Below are positions 1 to 8,772 of a DNA stretch of 64,000 bases, piece by piece; positions within the stretch are counted from its first letter, which is position 1, and each line of letters opens with the position of its first letter. The translations under genes were made by a program, and so were the position numbers. The DNA lies in contig JAHBYW010000001.1 in NCBI GenBank assembly GCA_019635755.1, positions 372,001 through 436,000 of the forward strand. Direction: 5' to 3'. The notes beneath the pieces are model-generated. The model was not told the DNA's origin, did no database searches, and saw only the letters and a program-made list of their open reading frames with translations. This stretch comes from Rhizobiaceae bacterium (GTDB taxonomy: Bacteria; Pseudomonadota; Alphaproteobacteria; Rhizobiales; Rhizobiaceae).

Positions 1-770
1 TCGACGAGATTGTCGCCGAAGGTGCGGGCGACGGCCGGCAGGAAGCGCGTGCGGACATGGGACTTCGCGAGCTCGCCGAAGATCCGTGACTTCTCGCCGT
101 CCTCGATCGCGTCGCCGCAGACGATGACCTCGGAGATGCGGAACGTCGATACCAGCTCCGGCAGCTTCCGCGCGGCGTAGACCTTGAGACCGGCGACTTC
201 GGCATCCTCGAGCGCGGGGTCGGCGTCGAGGAATCCCACCGGATAGCTGTTGACGTCGGCCTTCAGCGCCGCCGCCAGCTGCCGGCCCATGGCGCCGGCG
301 CCGTAGATGAGGATGCGGACCCTGCCGGCACGCGTGTCGGCCGCGGTTCCGAGAAAACGGCGCGCAGCCATACGGCTGGCACTGATGAACAGCGTACCGA
401 TGATGCCGTAGATGACCGGGACCGAGCGCGGCACCTGTGCCACGCCGCGGAACTCGGTCATGAATACGAAGGCGAGCCAGAGCAGGGCCGAAACCGCCAT
501 CGCCTGCGCGATCGCCCAGATGGTCTTCTCGGTGGCGAAGCGGACCACCACGCGATAGACGCCGAACCGCTCCAGCACCGGCAGAGCGATCGCCGGGGCG
601 ACCAGCATCAGCCACATCTGGGTCTCGCTGGGTTCGTACCAGCGGCTGTAGCGCAGCACATAGGCCAGCCAGATCGCCAGCAGCAGCAGGCCGAAATCGA
701 CCAGGGCGACCATGACACGCTTGACCCAGCGCGGCAGGGATATCAGTCGTGCTACCAGCGCGGCGCGCAT
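1..770 (-). CDS. CapD/WbpM-type membrane nucleotide-sugar dehydratase, N-terminal part
   Basis: Partial: the gene starts at 770 (ATG) and runs off the left edge, leaving about 256 residues. The N-terminus has several hydrophobic segments (around residues 19-38, 50-66, 85-105 and 118-130), then a Rossmann-like stretch with RILIYGAGAMGRQL and FLDADP. This is the N-terminal layout of the membrane-bound polysaccharide epimerase/dehydratase family (CapD, WbpM, PglF): a membrane region, a CoA-binding-like domain, then the SDR catalytic domain, which is missing here. Such enzymes convert UDP-GlcNAc to 4-keto-6-deoxy sugars for surface glycans. It lies 141 nt downstream of the 2-epimerase gene on the same strand, so the two may be co-transcribed. 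The catalytic half cannot be checked in this window. Confidence 0.8.
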   Translation of the reverse strand, partial: MRAALVARLISLPRWVKRVMVALVDFGLLLLAIWLAYVLRYSRWYEPSETQMWLMLVAPAIALPVLERFGVYRVVVRFATEKTIWAIAQAMAVSALLWLAFVFMTEFRGVAQVPRSVPVIYGIIGTLFISASRMAARRFLGTAADTRAGRVRILIYGAGAMGRQLAAALKADVNSYPVGFLDADPALEDAEVAGLKVYAARKLPELVSTFRISEVIVCGDAIEDGEKSRIFGELAKSHVRTRFLPAVARTFGDNLV

Positions 771-911
771 TTTGACGTCTTGGAACCTTTCGACACGCTC
801 ACGCGGCGTCGGCAGCGCGCTTATGGCCCAACTTCGCGGCCGAATCAATTTGCCCGACAAAGGGTTGGCCGAATCCCGGCCGGCGGGAAATCCGGCGCGA
901 AAACGCCGCCG

Positions 912-1970
912 TCAGCGCCGCCCGCCCAGGAACGAGCCGATCGCTGCGGCGATCTTCGCCGCCGCGTGGCCGTCGCCATAGTCCGCGATCGGCCGGCGCG
1001 GTTCACGGTAGGCGGGCACCTGCCAGAGGCGATTCCAGCCGTGGTCGACCGTCTCCACCCATTCGGTCTCGGAGCGCAGCGTGACGCAGCGGACGCCGTG
1101 GAAATAGGCTTCCTTCTGCACACCGCCGGAATCGGTCAGCACCAGTTCCGAGCCGGCGAGCAGTCGGGCCATGTCGACGAAGCCCAGCGGCTCGACGAGC
1201 GTGAAGCCGCCGGTCGGCACGCGGCTCGATTCCAGCACTTTCGCGGTGCGCGGATGGACCGGGAAGACGATGGCGCGGCCGGCGGCCTGCCCGCGCACAT
1301 AATCCATCAGCGCGGCCAGCAGCGCCGGGTCGTCGGTGTTCTCGGCGCGGTGGATCGTCGCGACGACATAGGGCCTGCCCGCCAGCGCAAGCCTGTCGAC
1401 GACGGTGGAGGTGCGCTCAGCCACGTCGCGGACCAGCAGGGCGGCGTCGTACATGACGTCGCCTACCATGCTCGCCTTATCCGCCAGACCTTCGCGTGCA
1501 AGGTTCTCGATGGCGGCAGCGGTCGGGCAGAACAGCAGTTCGCCGACATGGTCGGTCAGGACGCGGTTGATCTCCTCCGGCATGCGGCGGTTGAACGAGC
1601 GCAGCCCGGCCTCGATGTGGGCGACCGGGATGTGCAGCTTGGCCGCGGCCAGCGCGCCGGCCAGCGTGGAATTGGTGTCGCCATAGACGACGACCATGTC
1701 CGGCTTCTCGTCCAGATAGATGCGTTCGATGGCCGACAGCATCCGGCCGGTCATGTCGCCGTGCGAGCCGCCATGGATGCCCAGATGGAAGGCGGGCTCG
1801 GGGATGCCGAGCTCCTCGAAGAACACCGCCGACATGTTGGCGTCGTGGTGCTGGCCGGTGTGCAGGAGCAGCTCACGGCAGGACGGAGCGTCGAGGAAGG
1901 CGCGGCTGACCGCGGCCGCCTTGACGAACTGCGGGCGGGCCCCGACGACGCTGATGATCTTGTGCTGCAT
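912..1970 (-). CDS. wecB: UDP-N-acetylglucosamine 2-epimerase, non-hydrolysing (WecB/WbpI family)
   Basis: A 352-residue GT-B-fold epimerase. Near the N-terminus it has VVGARPQFVKAAAVS, the family's nucleotide-sugar loop; next come HTGQHHDANMS, VVYGDTNSTLAGALAA, HIEAGLRSFNRRMPEE, and SDSGG-like LTDSGGVQKEA near the C-terminus. All are hallmarks of WecB-type enzymes that interconvert UDP-GlcNAc and UDP-ManNAc. With WbpA, WbpB, WbpD and WbpE homologues in the window, a WbpI role (epimerising UDP-2,3-diacetamido glucuronate to the manno form) is at least as likely as making UDP-ManNAc. I cannot separate the two from motifs. The start MQHKIISVV is chosen by family alignment; in-frame ATGs at 1991 and 2006 are alternatives without better ribosome-binding sites. 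It is divergent from the GT4 gene at 2101. Confidence 0.9.
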   Translation of the reverse strand: MQHKIISVVGARPQFVKAAAVSRAFLDAPSCRELLLHTGQHHDANMSAVFFEELGIPEPAFHLGIHGGSHGDMTGRMLSAIERIYLDEKPDMVVVYGDTNSTLAGALAAAKLHIPVAHIEAGLRSFNRRMPEEINRVLTDHVGELLFCPTAAAIENLAREGLADKASMVGDVMYDAALLVRDVAERTSTVVDRLALAGRPYVVATIHRAENTDDPALLAALMDYVRGQAAGRAIVFPVHPRTAKVLESSRVPTGGFTLVEPLGFVDMARLLAGSELVLTDSGGVQKEAYFHGVRCVTLRSETEWVETVDHGWNRLWQVPAYREPRRPIADYGDGHAAAKIAAAIGSFLGGRR

Positions 1971-2100
1971 GGTGGAAGGCTTGGTGCTCATGCCAGAACG
2001 CGTCATCCGGGCCGGCTCGGAGACCGCCCTTCCAAGGGGCTTTCTCATGCATTAATGGGCAGCCGAGGTCAAATCCGCCGTCCCGAAAGGCCCGTACCAG

Positions 2101-3219
2101 GTGAAGAGGATCGTCCACTGCACCAGCGTGCATCGCTGGGACGACGTGCGAATCCATCACAAGATGGCGCGCGCGCTCGCCGCGGCCGGGTACGACGCGC
2201 ATGTGGTCGCGATCGACCGCGAGGCAGACGCGCCGCGCGCGTTCGCCAGCGGCGGCGCGACCATCCACCTGCTGCCCGGCCGGAGCATCGCGGGGCGGCT
2301 GCAGCGCGTCGCCAGGGGCGGGCTGGCGGTGGCGCGCAAGGCCGCAACGCTCGATGCCGACGTGCTGCATGTCCACGATCCCGAGCTGCTGCCGTTCATG
2401 CTGGCGATGCGGCGCGGCAAGGCGAAGCTGGTGTTCGACGCGCATGAGGACCTGCGCGGGCAGATCGCGTCGAAGGGGTGGATCCCGGGGCCGTTCAAGG
2501 CGGCATTCCGCGGCGTGGCGCGGACGCTCGAATGGGCGGCGCGGGGCGGCGACGGCATCGTGACCGCGACGCCGCACATCGCCGCGAAATACGGCGCCGA
2601 CAGCGTCGTCGTCCAGAACTTCCCGCTGATGGAGGAGTTCGCCGGCGCCGTGGTGCCGGCCGGCGCGCGGTCAGACCGCGCCGTCTACACCGGCATCATC
2701 ACGCGCGGACGCGGGATCGTGCAGCTCGTCGCGGCGGTCGGGCTGGTGGACGAGCTGGAGGGGCTGGAGCTGGCCGGCACGTTCGAGTCCGATGCGCTGC
2801 GACGCGAGGTCGAAGCGCTGCCCGGCTGGCGGAAGGTGGCCTACCACGGCCAGGTGGCGCGGCCGGTGCTGGCGGAGCTGTTCGGCCGCGCATCGGTCGG
2901 CGTGGTGACCTTCCTGCCCGAGCCGAATCACGTGAACGCGCAGCCGACCAAGCTGTTCGAATATATGAGCGCCGGCCTGCCGGTGGTGGTGTCCGACTTT
3001 CCGCGCTGGCGGGCGCTTGCCGACGGCGCCGGCGTCGCGGAGTTCGTCGACCCAGCCGATCCGCAGTCTGTCGCCGGCGGGTTGAGGACGGCGCTGGCGC
3101 GCCCGCCGGAGGAGCGCGCGCGGCTCGCCGGCATCGCGCGGCGGCTGGTCGAGGAGCGCTACAGCTTCGAGGCGGAGTTCCCGAAGCTTGCCGCGCTCTA
3201 CGAGCGGCTCACCGCGTAG
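2101..3219 (+). CDS. Family 4 glycosyltransferase (GT-B fold)
   Basis: A 372-residue protein with a GTG start; the N-terminus, KRIVHCTSVHRWDDVRI, fits GT4 family members that begin with a KIVHVTS-H-D-RI pattern. Conserved parts are VLHVHDPELLPF, then VFDAHEDLRGQI, and in the acceptor/donor domain HGQVARPVLAELFGRA and the nucleotide-sugar motif PTKLFEYMSAGLPVVVSDF with the expected glutamate. It probably transfers an activated sugar to a growing glycan on the cytoplasmic side of the inner membrane. Its stop abuts the cysNC stop on the opposite strand with no gap. The acceptor and sugar cannot be predicted from sequence. Confidence 0.85.
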   Translation: MKRIVHCTSVHRWDDVRIHHKMARALAAAGYDAHVVAIDREADAPRAFASGGATIHLLPGRSIAGRLQRVARGGLAVARKAATLDADVLHVHDPELLPFMLAMRRGKAKLVFDAHEDLRGQIASKGWIPGPFKAAFRGVARTLEWAARGGDGIVTATPHIAAKYGADSVVVQNFPLMEEFAGAVVPAGARSDRAVYTGIITRGRGIVQLVAAVGLVDELEGLELAGTFESDALRREVEALPGWRKVAYHGQVARPVLAELFGRASVGVVTFLPEPNHVNAQPTKLFEYMSAGLPVVVSDFPRWRALADGAGVAEFVDPADPQSVAGGLRTALARPPEERARLAGIARRLVEERYSFEAEFPKLAALYERLTA

Positions 3220-5118
3220 TCAGATCGAGAAGTCCTGGTCGTAGAAGCGGATCTTCTCGCGGATGTCGTCGACGATGCGTTCGATCGGCAGTTCGGCCGT
3301 GTCGTAGGTGAGTTCAGGGTCCAGCGGCTCCTCGTAGCGCGAGCCGATGCCGGTGAAGTTCGGCAATTCGCCGCGCCGCGCCTTCTTGTAGAGCCCCTTC
3401 GGATCGCGGCTCTCGGCCACCTCGAGCGGCGTGCTGACATAGACCTCGATGAACTCGCCCGGCTCGAACAGCTCGCGCGCCATCTGCCGCTCGGCGCGGA
3501 AGGGCGAGATGAAGGCGGTCATGACGATCAGGCCGGCGTCTGCCATCAGCTTGGCGACCTCGGCGATGCGGCGGATGTTCTCGACGCGGTCGGCGTCGCT
3601 GAAGCCCAGGTCCTTGTTGAGGCCGAGGCGGACATTGTCGCCGTCGAGGATGTAGGTGCGATAGCCCTCGTTGTGGAGCTTCAGCTCCAGCGCGTTGGCG
3701 ATGGTCGATTTGCCCGAGCCGGACAGGCCGGTGAACCAGAGAACCTTGCCGCGATGGCCGTTCAGCGACGCACGGGAGAGCCTGTTCACCGAGACGGCCT
3801 GGCGGTGCACGTTGCTGGCGCGGCGGAGCGCAAAGTCGATCATGCCGGCGGCCACGGTCTGGTTCGTCTGCTTGTCGATCAGCACGAACGAGCCCATCGG
3901 GCGCGACTGCGCGAACGGCTCGAAGGCGATCGGCCGGTCGAGCGCCAGCTTGGCGACGGCGATGTCGTTCAGGTCGAGCGCGCGCGCCGGCGACTGCTCG
4001 AAGGTGTTGACGTTGTAGCGGTGCTTGACCTCGGAGAGCGTCGCGTTGACGGTGGCGGCGCCTGATTTCAGCCAGTAGGTGCGGCCGGCATAACCCTGCT
4101 CGCGATCCATCCAGACGATCTTCGCCTCAAACTGGTCGGTCGTCTCGCAGGGCGACCTGGACGCCACCAGAACGTCACCGCGCGACACGTCGACCTCCCG
4201 GTCGAGCGTGAGCGTCACCGCCTGGTCGGCGACGGCGACGGGAAGCGTGCGCTCGCCGAGCAGGATCGACTTCACCGTGGCCAGTTCGCCCGACGGCAGC
4301 ACGCGCACCTCCTCGCCGACGGCCACCTGGCCCTGGGCGACTGAGCCGGAAAAGCCGCGGAAATCGAGGTTCGGCCGGTTGACCCACTGGACCGGAAAGC
4401 GGAACGGCGCGGCGGCCGACGCGCGGCGCACATCGACCGAGCCGAGGTAGCCAAGCAACGTCGGGCCGGAATACCACTTCATGCGCGCCGAGCGCTGGAT
4501 GACGTTGTCGCCCTTCAGCGCCGACAGCGGAATCGGCGTGACCGTGGCGAAGGACAGGCCCTTCGCCATCGCCGCGTAGGCGTCGACGATGCCATCGAAG
4601 ACGGACTGGTTGTAGCCGACGAGGTCCATCTTGTTCACGGCGAGCACCACATGGCGGATGCCCAGCAGCGAGGCGATGAAGGAATGGCGGCGCGTCTGCG
4701 TCAGCACGCCCTGCCGCGCGTCGATGAGGATCACGGCGACGTCGGCGGTCGAGGCACCGGTGACCATGTTGCGGGTGTACTGCTCGTGGCCCGGCGTGTC
4801 GGCGACGATGAACTTGCGCTTGTCGGTGGCGAAGAAGCGGTAGGCGACGTCAATGGTGATGCCCTGCTCGCGCTCGGCCGCGAGCCCGTCAACCAGCAGC
4901 GCGAAATCGATCTCATCGCCCTGCGTGCCCTGCTTCTTCGAGCTCCGCTTCAGCTCGGCCAGCTGGTCGTCGAAAATCTGCTGGGCTTCATAGAGCATGC
5001 GGCCGATCAGCGTGGACTTGCCGTCGTCCACCGAGCCGCAGGTGATGAAGCGCAGCGTGTCGAGCCCCGCCTGCTCGTCCAGATAGGCTTCGATGCGGGC
5101 TTCCGCGGTGGCGTCCAT
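3220..5118 (-). CDS. cysN: Bifunctional sulfate adenylyltransferase large subunit / APS kinase (CysN-CysC fusion)
   Basis: A 632-residue fusion. The N-terminal part (about 1-430) is the CysN GTPase: P-loop GSVDDGKST at 28-36, [12 protein letters not shown] (G3) and NKMDL (G4), followed by beta-barrel domains. The C-terminal part (about 450-632) is APS kinase: [21 protein letters not shown], and the [17 protein letters not shown] region. CysDN makes APS from sulfate and ATP, and CysC phosphorylates it to PAPS. The start is the ATG at 5118, whose A overlaps the cysD stop (TGATG), implying translational coupling. The same fusion occurs as NodQ in rhizobia. A PAPS-dependent sulfotransferase at 21.8-22.8 kb and cysQ next door suggest part of the PAPS serves glycan sulfation. 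Confidence 0.96.
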   Translation of the reverse strand: MDATAEARIEAYLDEQAGLDTLRFITCGSVDDGKSTLIGRMLYEAQQIFDDQLAELKRSSKKQGTQGDEIDFALLVDGLAAEREQGITIDVAYRFFATDKRKFIVADTPGHEQYTRNMVTGASTADVAVILIDARQGVLTQTRRHSFIASLLGIRHVVLAVNKMDLVGYNQSVFDGIVDAYAAMAKGLSFATVTPIPLSALKGDNVIQRSARMKWYSGPTLLGYLGSVDVRRASAAAPFRFPVQWVNRPNLDFRGFSGSVAQGQVAVGEEVRVLPSGELATVKSILLGERTLPVAVADQAVTLTLDREVDVSRGDVLVASRSPCETTDQFEAKIVWMDREQGYAGRTYWLKSGAATVNATLSEVKHRYNVNTFEQSPARALDLNDIAVAKLALDRPIAFEPFAQSRPMGSFVLIDKQTNQTVAAGMIDFALRRASNVHRQAVSVNRLSRASLNGHRGKVLWFTGLSGSGKSTIANALELKLHNEGYRTYILDGDNVRLGLNKDLGFSDADRVENIRRIAEVAKLMADAGLIVMTAFISPFRAERQMARELFEPGEFIEVYVSTPLEVAESRDPKGLYKKARRGELPNFTGIGSRYEEPLDPELTYDTAELPIERIVDDIREKIRFYDQDFSI

Positions 5119-6593
5119 CAGAAATAGCCCTCCTGCTTCTTCTTCTCCATCGAACCGGAGGAATCCGTGTCGATGGCGCGGCCCTGGCGCTCGCTGGAGC
5201 GGGCCTGCAGCAGTTCGAGGATGACGGAAGCGAGGTCGTCGGCGTCGGATTCGAAGCCGCCGGTCAGCGGATAGCAGCCGAGCGTGCGGAAGCGGACCTT
5301 GCGGAACTCGACCTCCTCGCCCTCCAGCGGCTTCAGGCGATCGTCGTCCAGCATCAGCACCAGGCCGTCGCGGATCACCACGGGACGCACGGCCGCGAAA
5401 TAGAGCGGCACGATCGGGATGCGCTCGCGGTAGATGTATTGCCAGACGTCGAGCTCGGTCCAGTTGGAGATCGGGAAGACCCGGATCGACTCCCCCGCGC
5501 GCTTGCGGCCGTTGTAGAGGTTCCACAGCTCGGGCCGCTGGTTCTTGGGATCCCAGCGCTGCTGGGCGCTGCGGAAGGAGAAGACGCGCTCCTTCGCCCG
5601 GCTCTTCTCCTCGTCGCGGCGCGCGCCACCGAAGGCGACGTCGAATCTGTGCTCGGCCAGCGCCTGCTTCAGCCCCTCGGTCTTCATGATGTCGGTGTGG
5701 AGCGAGCTGCCGTGCTCCAGCGGGTTGATGTTGCGGGCAACGCCGTCCGGATTGACATGGACGATCAGCTCCATGCCGGCGTCCTTCGCCATGCGGTCGC
5801 GGAACTGGTACATCTCCTGGAACTTCCACCGCGTGTCGACGTGCAGCAGCGGGAACGGCGGCCGGCTGGGAGAGAACGCCTTGCGCGCCAGGTGCAGCAT
5901 CACGGCGCTGTCCTTGCCGACCGAATAGAGCATCACCGGGTTCTCGGCCTCGGCGGCGACCTCGCGCATGATGTGGATGGACTCGGCCTCCAGCCGGTCG
6001 AGATGCGTCAGCGCCGCCGACCGGCGTTCGCTCGTCGGCAGACGCCGCATCAGCGCCTCCATGTCGAAGACGGGATTGTAGGCGGCCAGCGCGGTGGACA
6101 CGCCCTCGACGCTGTTCTGCGCATCCGACAGCGCGCGCAGGCGCGCCGTCAGCGGCCCGTGCGGCCAGAGCGTGACGGACTTGCCGGCGCCGTCCGCCAG
6201 CGCATGAAGAGCGGCGATGAGTTCGCCATCGCCGGGCGCGGCGCCGGAGAGGAACACCCAGCTGCGCCCCCCGCGCGCATCGTTGGCGGCGATCAGATGC
6301 CGGCCGTCGGGCGTCGCGTGGACCTGCACGAACAGATTGAGCAGGCGCTTGCGCCGGGCGATGTCGATGAGCGCCGCCGCGGGCACCGTCTTGACCGGGC
6401 GGCCGGCCTCGTCGCGCACGTCTTCCATCGCCAGCGGCGGCGGCAGCAGGCTGCCGGCGGCGCGCTCGGCGGTGCGCTTGGAGGTGCCCCCCTGGCCGCC
6501 CAGCGCGTCGAAAAAGCTGTCCGTGGCCCAGGACAAAGGCTGGCCGGCGTCGCCCACTCTGTTAACGAGCAGCGCCTCGGGAATGTCTGTCAC
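5118..6593 (-). CDS. cysD: Sulfate adenylyltransferase subunit 2 with a long N-terminal extension
   Basis: The C-terminal 310 residues are standard Cys[18 protein letters not shown] (PP-loop), [49 protein letters not shown], and a tail ending KKKQEGYF. Upstream and in frame without a stop lie about 181 more codons, with strong GC3 bias, that I do not recognise. Two starts are credible. GTG 6593, preceded by AAGGATCAAGC, includes the extension and gives 491 residues. ATG 6050, preceded by GGAGGCGCTG, gives the usual 310 residues. I report the longer form because the extension looks coding. The gene is coupled to cysNC by a 1-nt overlap and is divergent from cysQ. Confidence 0.88.
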   Translation of the reverse strand: MTDIPEALLVNRVGDAGQPLSWATDSFFDALGGQGGTSKRTAERAAGSLLPPPLAMEDVRDEAGRPVKTVPAAALIDIARRKRLLNLFVQVHATPDGRHLIAANDARGGRSWVFLSGAAPGDGELIAALHALADGAGKSVTLWPHGPLTARLRALSDAQNSVEGVSTALAAYNPVFDMEALMRRLPTSERRSAALTHLDRLEAESIHIMREVAAEAENPVMLYSVGKDSAVMLHLARKAFSPSRPPFPLLHVDTRWKFQEMYQFRDRMAKDAGMELIVHVNPDGVARNINPLEHGSSLHTDIMKTEGLKQALAEHRFDVAFGGARRDEEKSRAKERVFSFRSAQQRWDPKNQRPELWNLYNGRKRAGESIRVFPISNWTELDVWQYIYRERIPIVPLYFAAVRPVVIRDGLVLMLDDDRLKPLEGEEVEFRKVRFRTLGCYPLTGGFESDADDLASVILELLQARSSERQGRAIDTDSSGSMEKKKQEGYF

Positions 6594-6671
6594 GCTTGAT
6601 CCTTGTCGCAGTTTGCAATACGGACGCCGTACTCGCTGTTCATCTACGCTCGGAATCACGAAAGCACAACA

Positions 6672-7487
6672 TTGTCGGTCGATCCAAGCATTCTGCGACA
6701 TACTCGTTTCGGGCAAACGCTTTCGTCCCTCGCGGCCGATGCGGGAAAAGCAATCCTCGAGGTGCGCGCCTCGGCCCGGCTGGACGTCGCGCGCAAAGCC
6801 GATCTCAGCCCCGTGACGGCGGCCGACCTGGCCGCCAACGCGATCATCGAGACAGGGCTGGCCTCGCTGCTGCCCGACGTGCCGATGGTGTCCGAGGAGA
6901 CGTTCGATCCGGCTGCGTCGCGTCCGTCGTGCTTCTGGCTGATCGATCCGCTGGACGGGACCAAGGAGTTCATCTCCGGCGGCGACGATTTTACCGTGAA
7001 CATCGCGCTGATCGATGACGGCGTTCCGATCTTTGGCGTGGTCGACGCGCCGGCCAAGGGCGTCGCCTATTCAGGCGGCGCCGGGATCGGCGCGTGGCGC
7101 CGCGCGGGAGGCGAGACCGTCGCGATCCGGGTGGCGCCGCCGCGCTCGCCGCTTCGCGTGGTGGCCAGCGCCAGCCATCTCGATCCGCAGACCCGAGCCT
7201 ATATCGACGCGCTGGGCGACCACGTGCTCTGCCAGGCGGGCAGTTCGATCAAGATCTGCATGCTGGCGGAAGGCAACGCCGACCTCTACCCGCGGCTCGG
7301 GCCGACCTCGGAATGGGACACGGCCGCGGCGGACGCGGTGCTGCGCGGCGCCGGCGGCGGGCTGTTCCAGCTCGACGGCACGCCCGTGCGCTACGGCAAG
7401 CCCGACATCGCCAACCCGCATTTCGTGGCGCGGAACGCTGATCCTCGTGGGCCTGCCGATCAAACCGCTGAGCACACCGCGACGTAG
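6672..7487 (+). CDS. cysQ: 3'(2'),5'-bisphosphate nucleotidase CysQ (inositol monophosphatase family)
   Basis: A roughly 271-residue Mg-dependent phosphatase. Motifs are PMVSEETF (metal-binding glutamates), [15 protein letters not shown] (core DPLDGT metal/phosphate motif), and [14 protein letters not shown] (C-terminal metal aspartate), followed by [11 protein letters not shown], where CysQ proteins normally end. It removes PAP, the by-product of PAPS-dependent sulfation or reduction, which fits cysD/cysNC on the other strand and the distant sulfotransferase. The start is uncertain: no ATG precedes the conserved region, and TTG 6672 is my choice (TTG 6603 is the limit). The last 18 residues after NPHFVA look non-homologous and overlap the 3' end of the convergent methyltransferase by 28 nt, possibly marking the edge of imported DNA. 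Confidence 0.9.
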   Translation: MSVDPSILRHTRFGQTLSSLAADAGKAILEVRASARLDVARKADLSPVTAADLAANAIIETGLASLLPDVPMVSEETFDPAASRPSCFWLIDPLDGTKEFISGGDDFTVNIALIDDGVPIFGVVDAPAKGVAYSGGAGIGAWRRAGGETVAIRVAPPRSPLRVVASASHLDPQTRAYIDALGDHVLCQAGSSIKICMLAEGNADLYPRLGPTSEWDTAAADAVLRGAGGGLFQLDGTPVRYGKPDIANPHFVARNADPRGPADQTAEHTAT

Positions 7488-8386
7488 GAGTAACCCTGAG
7501 TTTCGCCTCCGGCGATCGAGGACGGCGCATAGCGCTTCTGCTTGACAAGTTTGAAGCCTACCCGATCAAGAATCGCGTCAATCTCGTCTGCACTGCCCCA
7601 CCGGCGGATGTGATCGGGGGCGGCGAAGTTGACCGGTGCGTTCAAGAAGAGCAGGCCACCATCGCGAAGCGAGGCCCTGGCATTTCGCAACGCCGACACC
7701 GGATCCGAGACAATCTCGAGTACCTGGCTGATGACCATCCCGTCAGCGTCCCGAACAGGCGCATCGACACAGATATCTCCCACTTTCCCGAAGAAGCGGT
7801 CGGCATGGCCAAATCGGCGAAGACATGCCTGAGTCATCGCAATACTCTCGGCGCTAATGTCCAGCCCCGTGATACCTGTGCAGTTCGGCAGTTCGAGAGC
7901 CAGGGATGACCCCAGGCCGTGTCCAGGACCTACTTCCACGAGCGCGAAAGCTTCGTCGAACATCGTCAGGAATTCGGTCTTTAGAAAATAGTATGGTCCA
8001 GAATTCTGCCACCAGAATATAACGGATAGAAGCAGGCCGGTCATATAGCTGTTCATCCGATCTGAATGGTCGTAAAGTGAAGAAACGACGTCGTCAAACT
8101 TGTCGTTCACGTAGCGCTTCTTCTTGCGGTACTCCATTTCGGCTCGCAAATATTGCGCACAGACATCCCGATAACTATCGATGGCGGCCAGCGTCCGGCC
8201 CTCGGAAACAATCAGGATCCGGCGCGCCATGTCGTCCAGGAACCGGATCTCGGCGTTGCTGCGAGCGGCGAGGTTCCGTCCCACGAACGCCATGTGGGTT
8301 GGCCAGCGCTCGCGGATAAGTTCGACAAAGCGCGCAAGAGACGGGGCGGCGGTCAGGTCCACGCCCGTCAGCGATGGAGCAGCCAT
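7460..8386 (-). CDS. Class I SAM-dependent methyltransferase
   Basis: About 308 residues. The SAM-binding motif I is clear: ALVEVGPGHGLGSSL, then GLDISAESIAM and ADGMVISQVLEIV (post-I and motif II region). The N-terminal roughly 120 residues are helical and unassigned. The start ATG 8386 lies 1 nt after the stop of the carrier-protein gene (TGAGATG), implying coupling; ATG 8410 overlaps the carrier gene and is an alternative. It is the last gene of an adenylation protein / ABC-like protein / carrier protein / methyltransferase unit. An inferred role is methylation of a carrier-bound or sugar-bound acyl or amino group; the substrate is unknown. Codon usage is less GC-biased than in cysQ. Confidence 0.75.
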   Translation of the reverse strand: MAAPSLTGVDLTAAPSLARFVELIRERWPTHMAFVGRNLAARSNAEIRFLDDMARRILIVSEGRTLAAIDSYRDVCAQYLRAEMEYRKKKRYVNDKFDDVVSSLYDHSDRMNSYMTGLLLSVIFWWQNSGPYYFLKTEFLTMFDEAFALVEVGPGHGLGSSLALELPNCTGITGLDISAESIAMTQACLRRFGHADRFFGKVGDICVDAPVRDADGMVISQVLEIVSDPVSALRNARASLRDGGLLFLNAPVNFAAPDHIRRWGSADEIDAILDRVGFKLVKQKRYAPSSIAGGETQGYSYVAVCSAV

Positions 8387-8387
8387 C

Positions 8388-8645
8388 TCATGACCGGCGT
8401 GCGCTGACATACGACCAAAGACCTGAAATGGAGAACTGATCAAAGTCGATTTCCGCAACGTCGAGCGGGACGCGCGACTCCTCCTCGATCGCAAGACAGA
8501 GGTCGATGAAGATGAAACTGTCGATCACGCCCGATCCGATGAGGTTGGTCTGCGACTCAAGCGCGGCAATCGATGCTTCCATCTCGGGCATCCGAGAACC
8601 CAGGTATGATTTCACAAATGCTTCGAACGCGCGTTCGCTATCCAT
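8388..8645 (-). CDS. Acyl carrier protein-like (phosphopantetheine-binding) protein
   Basis: An 85-residue acidic protein of normal ACP length. The site around Ser43 reads NLIGSGVIDSFIFIDLCLAI, matching the DS-[FLM] phosphopantetheine attachment motif followed by a helix, and then EEESRVPLDVAEIDFDQF as the recognition-helix region. Carrier proteins of this kind accept an adenylated acid as a thioester. A matching stand-alone adenylation protein is encoded two genes upstream (10642-12273). This resembles DltA/DltC or small NRPS-like activation pairs rather than fatty acid synthesis, since no fab genes are nearby. The start ATG 8645 is chosen for length; in-frame ATG 8666 and ATG 8672 are possible. 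Confidence 0.82.
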   Translation of the reverse strand: MDSERAFEAFVKSYLGSRMPEMEASIAALESQTNLIGSGVIDSFIFIDLCLAIEEESRVPLDVAEIDFDQFSISGLWSYVSARRS

Positions 8646-8772
8646 GGTCCATTCACACTCTTTCATGCACATTACCGCCCCGCGGCGGCCGGCATTAAGT
8701 TGCTGCACTGCTCCTAGCAGACCCTATGCCCGGTTCTCCAGCTCGGAATCTCGCGAGCAACCCTGGTCGCCA

